Positions 18,383 through 26,969 of a DNA stretch of 64,000 nt are shown piece by piece; position 1 is the first letter of the stretch, and every line of letters begins with the position of its first letter. Both the position numbers and the translations under genes were made by a program. The DNA lies in NCBI RefSeq assembly GCF_035270045.1, contig NZ_DATFIP010000014.1, positions 13,231 to 77,230 on the forward strand, in the 5' to 3' direction. This stretch comes from Salibaculum sp035270045 (GTDB lineage Bacteria; Pseudomonadota; Alphaproteobacteria; Rhodobacterales; Rhodobacteraceae). A model generated the notes under the pieces. That model was not told the origin of the DNA. It was given only the letters and a program-made list of their open reading frames with translations, and searched no databases.

Positions 18383-20041
18383 TCAGCCCTCGTCGCGCCA
18401 GCGGTTCACGATGGGGTAGCGGCGATCCAGCCAGAAGGCGCGCCGCGAAAGGCGCGGCCCGGGGGCCGACTGGAAGCGCTTGTATTCACTGATGTATATC
18501 AGGTGCTCGACCTTCTTGACGTCATCGCGGTCATACCCGGCCGCCACGCAATCGCCGACGCTGGCCTCGTCATCCACGAGCATTTGCAGGATACCGTCCA
18601 GAACCGGGTAATCGGGCAGGCTGTCACTGTCCTTCTGGTCCGCGCGCAGCTCGGCCGAAGGCGGCTTGTCGATGATCGCTTCGGGCACGACCGCGCCGGC
18701 CGGCCCCATCATCCAGGGACGATGATTGGCGTTGCGCCAGCGGCACAGATCGAAAACCCGTGTCTTGTAGAGGTCCTTGATCGGATTATAGCCGCCGGCC
18801 ATGTCGCCATAGATCGTGGCATACCCCACGGCCACCTCGGATTTGTTGCCCGTGGTCAGCAGCATCTCGCCGAATTTGTTGGACTGCGCCATCAACAGCA
18901 GCCCCCTTGTCCGCGACTGGATATTTTCCTCGGTCAGGTCTTGGGGCAATCCTTCGAACAAGGGCGCAAGCGTGTCGGTCACCGCGTCGCGCACGGCCCC
19001 GATGGGCACGGTGTCATAGCGCACGCCCAGCGCCTTCGCGGCCGCCTCGGCATCGACCAGCGACGCATCAGAGGTGTATTCCGACGGCAGCATGACACAG
19101 CGCACGTTCCCCGGGCCCAGCGCATCCACTGCGATCGCCGCCACGACGGCCGAATCCACCCCGCCGGACAGGCCCAGCAGGACCTTTTCGAAGCCGGTCT
19201 TGGCCGTGTAGTCGCGCAAGCCAAGCACCACGGCGTTGTAATCCTCTTCCAGGCTGTCCGGCACATGCGCCATAGGGCCGGGTTCGGCCTGCCAGCCATC
19301 CTCGGTGCGGGTGAAATCGACCTCGGCCATGACCTCTTCGAAATGTGGCAGCTGCACCACCAGCGCGCCGTGCCGGTTCAGAACGAACGACCCCCCGTCG
19401 AAGACCTGGTCGTCCTGCCCCCCCACGGTATTGAGATAGACCAGCGGCAGGTCGCATTCGGTCACCCGCGCGACCATCTGGTTCATCCGGACCTCGCGCT
19501 TGTCGCGAAAATAAGGGCTGCCGTTGGGCACGAGCAGGAGTTCGGCACCGCTCTCGGCCATGGCCTCGCAGACATCCGGGTACCAGGCATCCTCGCAGAC
19601 CGGCGTGCCGATGCGCAGCGGCCCGGCATCCCACGGGCCCTGCATGTCGCCGCGCGAAAACACCCGCACCTCGTCGAAGACGTTGAAATTGGGCAGGAAG
19701 TACTTGCGCGTCGTCGCGTGGACGCGGCCGTCCTTGAGAATGAAATAGGTATTGTGCAGCTTGGTCGTCTCGGGCATCGGCCCGCCGATCCCGAGGATCG
19801 GGCCATCGGCACACTCTGCCGCAAGGGCTTCGACAGCCTCGACCGCACGGCGCACGAAGGCCGGTTTCATCACCAGGTCCTGAGGCTGGTAGCCGGTGAT
19901 GAACATCTCTGGCAGCATCACCATGTCGGCCCCCGCGGCCCGCCCCCTGTCCCAGGCCGCGCGCGCCTTGGCGGCATTGCCCGCGATATCGCCCACGGTG
20001 GGGTTGAGTTGCGCCATGGTCAGGCGGAAACGGTCGGCCAT
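18383..20041 (-). CDS. nadE: Glutamine-dependent NAD+ synthetase
   Basis: This 552-residue two-domain enzyme makes NAD+ from deamido-NAD. The N-terminal nitrilase-like glutaminase carries Glu45, Lys113 and Cys149 (MLPEMF, RKYFLPNF, PVCEDAWYPD). The C-terminal synthetase has the PP-loop SGGVDS and the TGNKSE region. The ATG at 20041 is preferred to one 33 bases upstream because MADRFRLTMAQLNP fits the family start. It is transcribed divergently from the MORN gene. Confidence 0.95.
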   Translation of the reverse strand: MADRFRLTMAQLNPTVGDIAGNAAKARAAWDRGRAAGADMVMLPEMFITGYQPQDLVMKPAFVRRAVEAVEALAAECADGPILGIGGPMPETTKLHNTYFILKDGRVHATTRKYFLPNFNVFDEVRVFSRGDMQGPWDAGPLRIGTPVCEDAWYPDVCEAMAESGAELLLVPNGSPYFRDKREVRMNQMVARVTECDLPLVYLNTVGGQDDQVFDGGSFVLNRHGALVVQLPHFEEVMAEVDFTRTEDGWQAEPGPMAHVPDSLEEDYNAVVLGLRDYTAKTGFEKVLLGLSGGVDSAVVAAIAVDALGPGNVRCVMLPSEYTSDASLVDAEAAAKALGVRYDTVPIGAVRDAVTDTLAPLFEGLPQDLTEENIQSRTRGLLLMAQSNKFGEMLLTTGNKSEVAVGYATIYGDMAGGYNPIKDLYKTRVFDLCRWRNANHRPWMMGPAGAVVPEAIIDKPPSAELRADQKDSDSLPDYPVLDGILQMLVDDEASVGDCVAAGYDRDDVKKVEHLIYISEYKRFQSAPGPRLSRRAFWLDRRYPIVNRWRDEG

Positions 20042-20193
20042 TGCGGAACACCCTTGGTCAGTCCTATCGCCCATGTAGCAGATCGGCGGGCAAGGTGAAG
20101 CCGAATGCCCTGGGGCGGACAGGTTTCTCCGTTGTCTTGTTGCGTCGGGCTGATTACCCTGCGAGCCGAGAACCGTGGGGAGAGCTGCCGATC

Positions 20194-21639
20194 ATGCCGC
20201 GCACCAAGACGCATCACATCCTTGCCGCCACCCTGGCCGTGCTGGTCGCCCTGCCCGCCTGGGCGCAGTCTGTGCAGACCAAGCAATACGACGATGGCGG
20301 CGTCTACGAGGGCCAGTTCCTCAACGGCCTTCAGCACGGCAGGGGAACCTACCGTCTGCCAAACGGTTACGAATACACCGGTGAATGGTTCGAGGGAGAG
20401 ATTCGCGGCCAGGGCACGGCGCAATTCCCCAACGGCTCGGTCTACGAGGGCGAATTTGCCGCAGGCAAGCCGCATGGTTTCGGCAAGATAACCTTCGCCG
20501 ACGGCGGCACCTACGAAGGCGACTGGACCGAGGGCAACATCACCGGCCGCGGCATCGCGCGCTACGCCAACGGCGTGACCTACGAGGGCGAGTTCCGCAA
20601 CGCGATGCACCATGGCCAGGGGGTCATGCGCAGCCCCGAGGGCTATGTCTACGAGGGCCCTTGGGTCAACGGCGTCAAGCAGGGTATCGGCCGCATCACC
20701 TATCCCGACGGGGCAATCTACGAGGGCAACCTGGTGGATGGCACGCGCAACGGCCAAGGCAAGCTGACCATGCCCGACGGGCTGGTCTATGAAGGCACCT
20801 GGCAAGACGGCCAGATCCAGGGCGAGGGTCGCCTGATCCAGCCCAACGGCGACATCTACGAGGGCGATCTGGTGGCCGGCAAGCGCGAGGGCGAAGGCAC
20901 CGTGACCTTCGCCAACGGCGACGTCTACCAGGGTGATTTCAAGGACGACATGCGCCACGGCCAGGGTGTTTTCACGGGCACCGATGGCTATCGGTATGTC
21001 GGCCAGTGGTCCGAGGGCCAGATCGAGGGCCAAGGCGAGGTGACCTATCCGGACGGGTCCACCTATGCCGGCGAATTCCAGGATGACATCGCCCATGGCA
21101 CCGGCAAGATCACCTATCCCGACGGCTCCACCTACGAAGGCAGCTGGAAAAACGGCGTGATCGACGGCGAGGGGGTGGCGACCTATGCGAACGGTCTGGT
21201 CTACGAGGGGGCGTTCAAGGACGGCAAGAACCATGGGCAAGGCACCATGACCTATGCCGACGGCTATTCCTACACCGGGGAATGGGCCAACGGACAGCGC
21301 CACGGCATGGGCAAGGCCACCTATGCCGACGGCACCGTCTACGAGGGCCAGTTCGTCGATGGCCAGCGCCACGGCACCGGTACGATCACCATGGCGGACG
21401 GCTTCGTCTACGAGGGGGAGTGGGAGAACGGCGAGATCAGCGGCCAGGGCGTGGCCACCTACGCCAATGGCGATGTCTACGAGGGCACGTTCCGCTCGGG
21501 CCGTCGTCAGGGCGAGGGCACGATGACCTACGCCACCGGCCAGGTCGCAGAGGGCGACTGGCAGGACGGCGCGCTGGTCAGCCAGGACAGCGGCAGCCCG
21601 GCCGCCGACCCGGTGGGCGAGGCGCAAGAAGCGCAATAG
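20194..21639 (+). CDS. Exported MORN-repeat protein with 18 repeats
   Basis: This 481-residue protein has a signal peptide (residues 1-25, ending PAWAQ) and then a near-pure array of MORN repeats of the form YEGxxxxGxxxGxG. I count 18 complete copies from Tyr38, each exactly 23 residues, plus a degenerate nineteenth (AEGDWQDG). MORN arrays form extended beta-sheets that bind lipids or proteins; bacterial roles are mostly unknown. The short C-terminal tail is Ala/Gln-rich. GGGGAGA precedes the ATG by about 12 bases. A phosphatase-fold gene follows after 31 bases. Confidence 0.88.
   Translation: MPRTKTHHILAATLAVLVALPAWAQSVQTKQYDDGGVYEGQFLNGLQHGRGTYRLPNGYEYTGEWFEGEIRGQGTAQFPNGSVYEGEFAAGKPHGFGKITFADGGTYEGDWTEGNITGRGIARYANGVTYEGEFRNAMHHGQGVMRSPEGYVYEGPWVNGVKQGIGRITYPDGAIYEGNLVDGTRNGQGKLTMPDGLVYEGTWQDGQIQGEGRLIQPNGDIYEGDLVAGKREGEGTVTFANGDVYQGDFKDDMRHGQGVFTGTDGYRYVGQWSEGQIEGQGEVTYPDGSTYAGEFQDDIAHGTGKITYPDGSTYEGSWKNGVIDGEGVATYANGLVYEGAFKDGKNHGQGTMTYADGYSYTGEWANGQRHGMGKATYADGTVYEGQFVDGQRHGTGTITMADGFVYEGEWENGEISGQGVATYANGDVYEGTFRSGRRQGEGTMTYATGQVAEGDWQDGALVSQDSGSPAADPVGEAQEAQ
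20305..21579 (+). repeat. 69-bp tandem coding repeat (MORN array)
   Basis: Codon phase is constant: the Tyr codon opening each MORN unit falls every 69 bases, from 20305 to 21478, and the degenerate last unit (Ala for Tyr) begins at 21547. The DNA units are diverged but keep TACGAGGGC and GACGGC blocks, so this is an old protein-level array, not a recent DNA expansion. Confidence 0.88.
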
Positions 21640-21670
21640 GTTCCAGCATTCTTGGACCGGGCCCGCTCCT

Positions 21671-22408
21671 GTGACACGCCTGTCGACCATCAGCTGGAAT
21701 ATTCACCGTGGACGCGGTGAAGACGGTGTCGTCGACCCGGGTCGCACGGCAGACGTGCTGTCGCGGGAGGTCGTTGCGCAACCGGCGGACCTGGTCATCC
21801 TTCAGGAGGCCGATGAACAGCGGCCACCGCACCGTGGAATCCTCGACCTGGCCGATGTGGAGGCACGCACCGGCCTGCGAAATGTCCACCTCGGCCATGA
21901 TAGCCGGTGGGGCGAGGACAGCCATGGCTTTCTCGGGGTCGTTTTCCTCGCAGGCCATGGGATAGAGATGGAACGGATCACGCTTCTGGATTTGCCGGGT
22001 CATTGCCATCGCGGAGCGGTGATTGCGGATTTGCGCAAGGACGGAAGCCCGATGCGGGTTGTGGGCACGCACCTGTCGCTGACACAGGTTTTGCGGATCG
22101 CGCAGATGCGGACGCTGGGGCAGCATCTGTTCCGCAGGCCCGCACGGCCCACGATCCTGTGCGGCGACCTGAACGAATGGCGGCCTTGGGGGGGCGCGGC
22201 ATTCTCGCGCGCCGTGCTGGGCGAAAAGTTCACCGGCCCCGCCCCCGCCACCTTTCCGGTGCGCCGCCCTGTGCTGCCGCTGGACCGGTTTCTCGGGGCC
22301 GGGGGCGCACGGGTGTTACAGGCGCAGGCGCTCGACGGTCAGGGAATCAGAGGGGCCTCGGATCACCGGCCACTGCGAGCCGAGATAGAGCTGCGGTGTC
22401 AGGGCTAG
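21671..22408 (+). CDS. Endonuclease/exonuclease/phosphatase family protein
   Basis: This 245-residue protein has the EEP fold order: SWNIHRG (residues 8-14), ILQEAD with the metal-binding Glu, VGTHLS, CGDLNEW, and SDHRPL near the C-terminus. Members include DNases and lipid or sugar phosphodiesterases. The start is GTG at 21671. No signal peptide is seen. It lies 31 bases after the MORN gene and may share its transcript. Its stop and the stop of the convergent opgG gene are separated by one base. Confidence 0.83.
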   Translation: MTRLSTISWNIHRGRGEDGVVDPGRTADVLSREVVAQPADLVILQEADEQRPPHRGILDLADVEARTGLRNVHLGHDSRWGEDSHGFLGVVFLAGHGIEMERITLLDLPGHCHRGAVIADLRKDGSPMRVVGTHLSLTQVLRIAQMRTLGQHLFRRPARPTILCGDLNEWRPWGGAAFSRAVLGEKFTGPAPATFPVRRPVLPLDRFLGAGGARVLQAQALDGQGIRGASDHRPLRAEIELRCQG

Positions 22409-22409
22409 G

Positions 22410-23909
22410 CTAGACGCCGCCGTCGCGCGCACGGGTCCAGCGATGAAGCCAGACCGGCGCCGAAGGCGCGCCGGCACTGTCGTGCAGAACCACGCGGATG
22501 TCGGCGGTCTCCACGTCTCGGGGCCGCACAAGAAAGGTCAGGCGGGTGCCGCCACCCGGCAGCGCGAAGGCGCTTACCCCGTCGATCTCTACCGAATCGG
22601 GGCCGGTGATCTCGGGATCAAGCCCCTCCGGCGATCCGGTCAAGTCGATCACATAGCGGCGGGTGCCGGGGCGCGCGTGCTCTCGCCCGCTACGGCTCTG
22701 GATGACGGCGCGCCCGGCATCGGGTGCCGCGTCCTCCCGGGTCCAGCTGACGGAATAGGCGAAACGGTATTCGCCGCCGGAGGCCAGCGGCGCCTCTGGG
22801 CGCCAGAAGGCGACGACGTTGTCCATGAACTCGTCGTCCGTGGGGATCTCGACCAGCATCACGGCGCCGCGCCCCCAATCGCCCCCGGGGCGCACGATGG
22901 CGGAGGGGCGATCGTGGTAGCGCGCCTCGGTGTCCTCGAAATCGGCGAAGGCGCGGCGGGTCTGGAACAGGCCGAAGCTGACCGGGCCATCATCGAGAAA
23001 GGCCGAGGTTTCAAGCCGCGCCGGATTCGAGAGCGGCCGCCAGAGGTGTTCACCCGCCCCGTTCTCGATCAGCAAAAGGTCGCTGTCGTGGACCCTTGGA
23101 CGGAAATCATCGCTGACCGAGGCGCGAAGCGGACCCTTGAGAAACATCGACGTCAGCGGCGCCACGCCGATATCGGCGATCTCGCGACGCGGCAGCAGCG
23201 TGACGGCAAGTTCGCATATCGTGGTCCGACCGGGGCGCAATGTCATGTCCAGGTGGCCTGCCAGCGAGGGGCTGTCGATCACCGCTTCGATGCGAACCTC
23301 AGCCCCGTCGGGCCGGTGCAGGCGCAGGTGGGTGAAGCGGGGGAACTCCTCGGGGGCGGGGCCGCCCGTGCCCAGCGCCACGGCGCGTGCCGACAGGCCG
23401 TAGACCATCGCCTGCCCGAGGGCGCGGAAATAGCTTGCGCCCTGCAGGACCAGCACCTCGTCCATCAGCCCAGGCGCGTTCAGCGGATGGCGCAGGCGCA
23501 GCCCCGAGAATCCCGCGCCGGGCGCCGTGTCGGGCACGGTGTCGAAATAGCGTGGGTCGAAATCGAATAGCCCCGGTGCAAAGGCAATTTCCTCGGGGCC
23601 GTCCCCTCGATCGATGTCAACGCGGACGGGATCGGGGAAGAACAGGCCCGGCGGAAGCAGGTCGACCGCGAACCCGGGGCCGTGGGGCAGCATGGCCGCG
23701 CGCCCCGGAATCGGCCGGATGCCGCGGTAGGCGTCATAGGTCAGCCCCGAGAAGGGCGCGGGCAACGGTCGCGACGGTTGCGAATAGGGGCGACCGGCAA
23801 GGTGCCGCGCCTTGTCCAGCAAACCATGGAGTGGTTGCGCACTGGCGTTTCGCGGCCGCAAGAGGGCCGCCGCGGTGACCCCAGACAGGAAGCTTCTCCG
23901 TCGCATCAT
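22410..23909 (-). CDS. opgG: Periplasmic glucan biosynthesis protein OpgG/MdoG
   Basis: This 499-residue exported protein has a Tat-like signal (MMRRRSFLSGVTAAALL). It follows the OpgG pattern: an FSGLTYDAYRGIRP start, FDFDPRYFD, an LNAPG and QGASYFRALGQ core, and an immunoglobulin-like C-terminal domain. OpgG shapes and releases osmoregulated periplasmic glucans with OpgH. The ATG at 23909 overlaps the opgH stop by 4 bases, so the two are coupled. Here opgH comes first, the reverse of the enterobacterial opgGH order. Confidence 0.9.
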   Translation of the reverse strand: MMRRRSFLSGVTAAALLRPRNASAQPLHGLLDKARHLAGRPYSQPSRPLPAPFSGLTYDAYRGIRPIPGRAAMLPHGPGFAVDLLPPGLFFPDPVRVDIDRGDGPEEIAFAPGLFDFDPRYFDTVPDTAPGAGFSGLRLRHPLNAPGLMDEVLVLQGASYFRALGQAMVYGLSARAVALGTGGPAPEEFPRFTHLRLHRPDGAEVRIEAVIDSPSLAGHLDMTLRPGRTTICELAVTLLPRREIADIGVAPLTSMFLKGPLRASVSDDFRPRVHDSDLLLIENGAGEHLWRPLSNPARLETSAFLDDGPVSFGLFQTRRAFADFEDTEARYHDRPSAIVRPGGDWGRGAVMLVEIPTDDEFMDNVVAFWRPEAPLASGGEYRFAYSVSWTREDAAPDAGRAVIQSRSGREHARPGTRRYVIDLTGSPEGLDPEITGPDSVEIDGVSAFALPGGGTRLTFLVRPRDVETADIRVVLHDSAGAPSAPVWLHRWTRARDGGV

Positions 23910-25474
23910 GCGGGTGCATCCATCAGGCGCATGACCAGTGGCGCGAAGCAGAGCGGCAGGGCGACGGGGGCAAGCCATATTGCCGCCGGTCCGGCCATAA
24001 CGGCGGCCGACAGCACAAGGCCCCAGCCCGCCGCAGCTTCGCCGTGGCCGGGTCGCAGCCGGGCCCCGCCCTTGCGGTTGCCGGATTTCCAGCCGCAATC
24101 GCGCCCCAGGCAAACGGCGACAACGCTGCCCGCCTGCCGCAGCATCATCAACGGCGCGATGACGCTAGAGACGGCCAGTTCGCCGATGGATGCGCGCAGC
24201 AAGACTGCGCGCCGTCGCGGCGTGCGCGCGCCATGCCACCGATCCAGCAGCGCGCAGAGCTTGGGCAGAAGCAGTATCATGGCCACGACGGCCAGCGGCA
24301 GAACCCCTGACAGTGGCACGCTGCCGAATGCGACGAGGAGAACGAGGATCAACCAGATCGGCGCGACCAGATAGCTGAGAACACCCATCGCCAGGTGCAC
24401 GCGGCTGACCGGGTCCAGGCCCGGCGCGGCCAGGAGGCGCAGATGTTGAAGGTTACCTTGGCACCAACGGCGGTCACGGGCGTGGAACGCAGCGATGGTT
24501 TGGGGCGCCTGCTCAGCGCTGCCGTCCGTCGCCGGGTCCAGGACCACGGCCCAGCCAGCGCGTCGGATCCATGCAGCTTCCACGAAATCGTGGCTGAGGA
24601 TCGCGCCACCCCACGGTGCATCGCCGGGAAGGTCAGGCAAGGTGCGGGCGGCACGGAAGGCGGCCACGCGGATTAGCGCATTGTGCCCCCAGAAATTGCC
24701 GCTGTCACCGCTCCAGGCCGCGAAACCGCGTCCGAAACCGCCCGACAACAGTCGAGCGGCGACACGCTGGTGGCGGCCAAAGTGCGTCCGTCCCGATCGA
24801 AGCGCGATACCGGCTTGCAGAAGGCCCAGCATCGGTCGCTGTTGCATCTGCCGGATCATGCACGCGATGCGCCGGGCCGCCATGCGACTGTCGGCATCTA
24901 GGACCAGCATGTGATCGAAGTGCGCGCCGTGGGTGTCCACCCATGCGCCGATGTTGCCCGGTTTACGCCCTGTGTTCCGGGCCCGGCGCCGGTAGCTCAG
25001 AAGACCGGCGTCCCGCAGGGGAAGCAGTGCCGCCTCTTCGCGCGCAATATGGTCGGCGCCCGTGGTATCGGACAGCACGAAGATCTGACACCCCTCACCA
25101 AGCCCCGCCCGATGGAGCGCAGGGTGCAAGGCCTGGAGGTGGCGTGCGATGGGCCGTGGATCTTCCTTGCACAGGGTCACAAGGATTGCTGTTCGGGTGG
25201 ACGGGCGCCAGTGCGCGGCCACATCCGCCCGCTGCGCCGGGCGCAAAAGCAGGCCAAGAAGCGCCGTTGCAGCACCGCCGGAAATCCAGACCGCGGTGAC
25301 GGCGACAAGCGGCAAGGCGATGCGGGCGGAAGATGTCCAGGTCGTCACGCTGGTCGCGAATGCCGACACGACCGCCACTGTCAGGCCAAGCGTCAACAGA
25401 ACCGCCATGGTCCGCGGTGCATGCCACGCGGCCGTTGCGGCACCGGCGCCTGAGCGGGGTTCTGCAAGCGACAT
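23906..25474 (-). CDS. opgH: Glucans biosynthesis glucosyltransferase H
   Basis: OpgH is the inner-membrane GT2 synthase that polymerises UDP-glucose into periplasmic glucan backbones. The 522-residue protein has two N-terminal membrane helices, a GT2 core with LVTLCKEDP, LDADSRM (metal-binding DxD), SHDFVEAAW and the RRWCQGNLQH product-site motif (QxxRW type), then several C-terminal helices. It is much shorter than E. coli OpgH (about 850) because the terminal extensions are missing, as in other alphaproteobacteria. A cytochrome b561 gene lies 88 bases upstream on the same strand. Confidence 0.9.
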   Translation of the reverse strand: MSLAEPRSGAGAATAAWHAPRTMAVLLTLGLTVAVVSAFATSVTTWTSSARIALPLVAVTAVWISGGAATALLGLLLRPAQRADVAAHWRPSTRTAILVTLCKEDPRPIARHLQALHPALHRAGLGEGCQIFVLSDTTGADHIAREEAALLPLRDAGLLSYRRRARNTGRKPGNIGAWVDTHGAHFDHMLVLDADSRMAARRIACMIRQMQQRPMLGLLQAGIALRSGRTHFGRHQRVAARLLSGGFGRGFAAWSGDSGNFWGHNALIRVAAFRAARTLPDLPGDAPWGGAILSHDFVEAAWIRRAGWAVVLDPATDGSAEQAPQTIAAFHARDRRWCQGNLQHLRLLAAPGLDPVSRVHLAMGVLSYLVAPIWLILVLLVAFGSVPLSGVLPLAVVAMILLLPKLCALLDRWHGARTPRRRAVLLRASIGELAVSSVIAPLMMLRQAGSVVAVCLGRDCGWKSGNRKGGARLRPGHGEAAAGWGLVLSAAVMAGPAAIWLAPVALPLCFAPLVMRLMDAPA

Positions 25475-25562
25475 GGCAGCTGGAAAGCCTTCTGTTCGTC
25501 AGAGCCGGAAATGACTCACGCTCTGCGAAAGCTAGACCAAGCATGGGGTCGAGCAAGCGGTG

Positions 25563-26120
25563 TTACCCCCCGCGTCCCGAAAATGGGGGCCACATGCGTG
25601 AAAAGACGCCGTCGCGGCGGATGATGCCATGATAAGCGGCCGCAGCGACATGGGATGCGATAACCCCGGCGAAAAGGATCGCCGCGAAGTAATGAACCGT
25701 CTTTGCAACCTCGGCCAGCGCGTCCGACCGCGGAACCAGGGACGGAACACCCAGCAAGTCAAGCGTTTCGATGGGAAAGCCCCCGGCCTTGACGCGGATG
25801 TAGCCCGCAATCGGCATGATGAAAAGGAGCGCGTATAGTGAGGCATGGGACAGGCCCGCGATCCGACGCTGCCAGCCGGGCAACTCCGCGGGAAGCGCTG
25901 CCGGCGGGTGCCCCCATCGATAGACCGCGCGCGCGATCACAAGCATCAGGAGAAGCACACCGACATTCTTGTGGAATACAAACAAGGTATTCTGCAGAGA
26001 TCGGTCGAGGCCCTGTTGCACCATCACGACGCCAGCGGGAAGCATGGCCAAAACAAGGATTGCCATGATCCAATGAAACAAGCGCGCCGGAAGGCGATAC
26101 CGGAGGGTGGAAGGTGTCAC
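25563..26120 (-). CDS. Cytochrome b561 family membrane protein
   Basis: This 185-residue protein has four transmembrane helices and His residues in the places used for haem b: LFHWIM, FHKNVG, LSHASL, and VHYFAA with ASHVAAAAYH. Such proteins pass electrons between quinol and periplasmic acceptors, or act as superoxide:quinone oxidoreductases. The start is GTG at 26120, the first in-frame start before the RLFHW helix. It is divergent from the CDP-alcohol phosphatidyltransferase gene and upstream of opgH. Confidence 0.88.
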   Translation of the reverse strand: MTPSTLRYRLPARLFHWIMAILVLAMLPAGVVMVQQGLDRSLQNTLFVFHKNVGVLLLMLVIARAVYRWGHPPAALPAELPGWQRRIAGLSHASLYALLFIMPIAGYIRVKAGGFPIETLDLLGVPSLVPRSDALAEVAKTVHYFAAILFAGVIASHVAAAAYHGIIRRDGVFSRMWPPFSGRGG

Positions 26121-26219
26121 TGCATTACCCCATTTACCGTCATCTTACGCCTCGTTCAGCTTGCTTCAAGGGGCGATCGTCTGGCTTGACTGTCTGCGGG
26201 GCCGCGCCATATTTCCTTG

Positions 26220-26969
26220 GTGTCTTACGCAAGATCCCCTGATGCAAACCGTCTGCCCCTCAGCACGCGGTCACGCACGATCGCGCCGCTGGGTGAGTTC
26301 GCAGCGGCCGCAGGGGGTCTGGGGCTGGCCATCTTCGTCCTTTTGGCCCTGACGCCCGGCCTGGGACTTGGCCCGAAGGCGGCGGCCTGTCTGTTTTTCA
26401 CAGGGACGGCAGCGCTGGCGGCGCGCGCGCTACAACGGGATTACCCCTACGACCACCTCGGCCTTTGCAACGTGGTCACGCTGGCACGTCTGGCGCTTAC
26501 CATGGCGTTGGTGGCCCCGCTGGCGTCGGGTGGCGGCACATCCTGGTTTGTTTTCGTCGTCGCGACGGTTGCGCTGACGTTAGACGGGGTCGACGGCTGG
26601 TTCGCCCGTCGGCAGGGCTACGCCTCGGAATTCGGCGCGCGCTTCGACATGGAAGTCGACTCCCTCCTGGCATTCATCCTTGCCCTGAACGCCGCCCTGG
26701 CAGGTGGTGCGGGCACCGCCGCGATCGTGCTGGGCCTGCCAAGATACATCTTTGTCGCAGCGGCTTGGGCGGCCCCGTGGATGCGCCGGAACGTGCCAGA
26801 ACGGTTCAGCCGCAAGGTCGTCTGCGTGGCCCAACTGGGCGCGCTGATCGCGCTGCAGGCACCCATTCTGCCCGGTGGCATCGCTCAGGCCCTCGTGCCT
26901 GCCGTGGCCGCTCTGCTGGTGTGGTCATTCGCACGTGACGTGGCATGGCTGTGGCGACGCCGTGCATGA
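26220..26969 (+). CDS. CDP-alcohol phosphatidyltransferase family protein
   Basis: This 249-residue membrane enzyme has the family motif DGVDGWFARRQG...GARFDMEVDS (DGxxAR with two later Asp), which binds metal and CDP-diacylglycerol, and six or so membrane helices. It should join an alcohol to a phosphatidyl group. The alcohol is unknown. The GTG at 26220 is a best guess; a TTG is adjacent and no good ribosome site is visible. The stop overlaps the next gene by 4 bases (ATGA), tying it to the transferase downstream. Confidence 0.82.
   Translation: MSYARSPDANRLPLSTRSRTIAPLGEFAAAAGGLGLAIFVLLALTPGLGLGPKAAACLFFTGTAALAARALQRDYPYDHLGLCNVVTLARLALTMALVAPLASGGGTSWFVFVVATVALTLDGVDGWFARRQGYASEFGARFDMEVDSLLAFILALNAALAGGAGTAAIVLGLPRYIFVAAAWAAPWMRRNVPERFSRKVVCVAQLGALIALQAPILPGGIAQALVPAVAALLVWSFARDVAWLWRRRA

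Noticed and set aside
20305..21579. CRISPR-like or DNA tandem repeat array
   Set aside because: The 69-bp periodicity is fully in frame, diverged at DNA level, and encodes MORN units; there are no unique spacers.
26186..26215. Promoter TTGACT with TATTTC before the CDP-alcohol phosphatidyltransferase
   Set aside because: The implied transcript start would fall at or after the chosen GTG start, so the match is probably fortuitous or the start is wrong; not strong enough to list.
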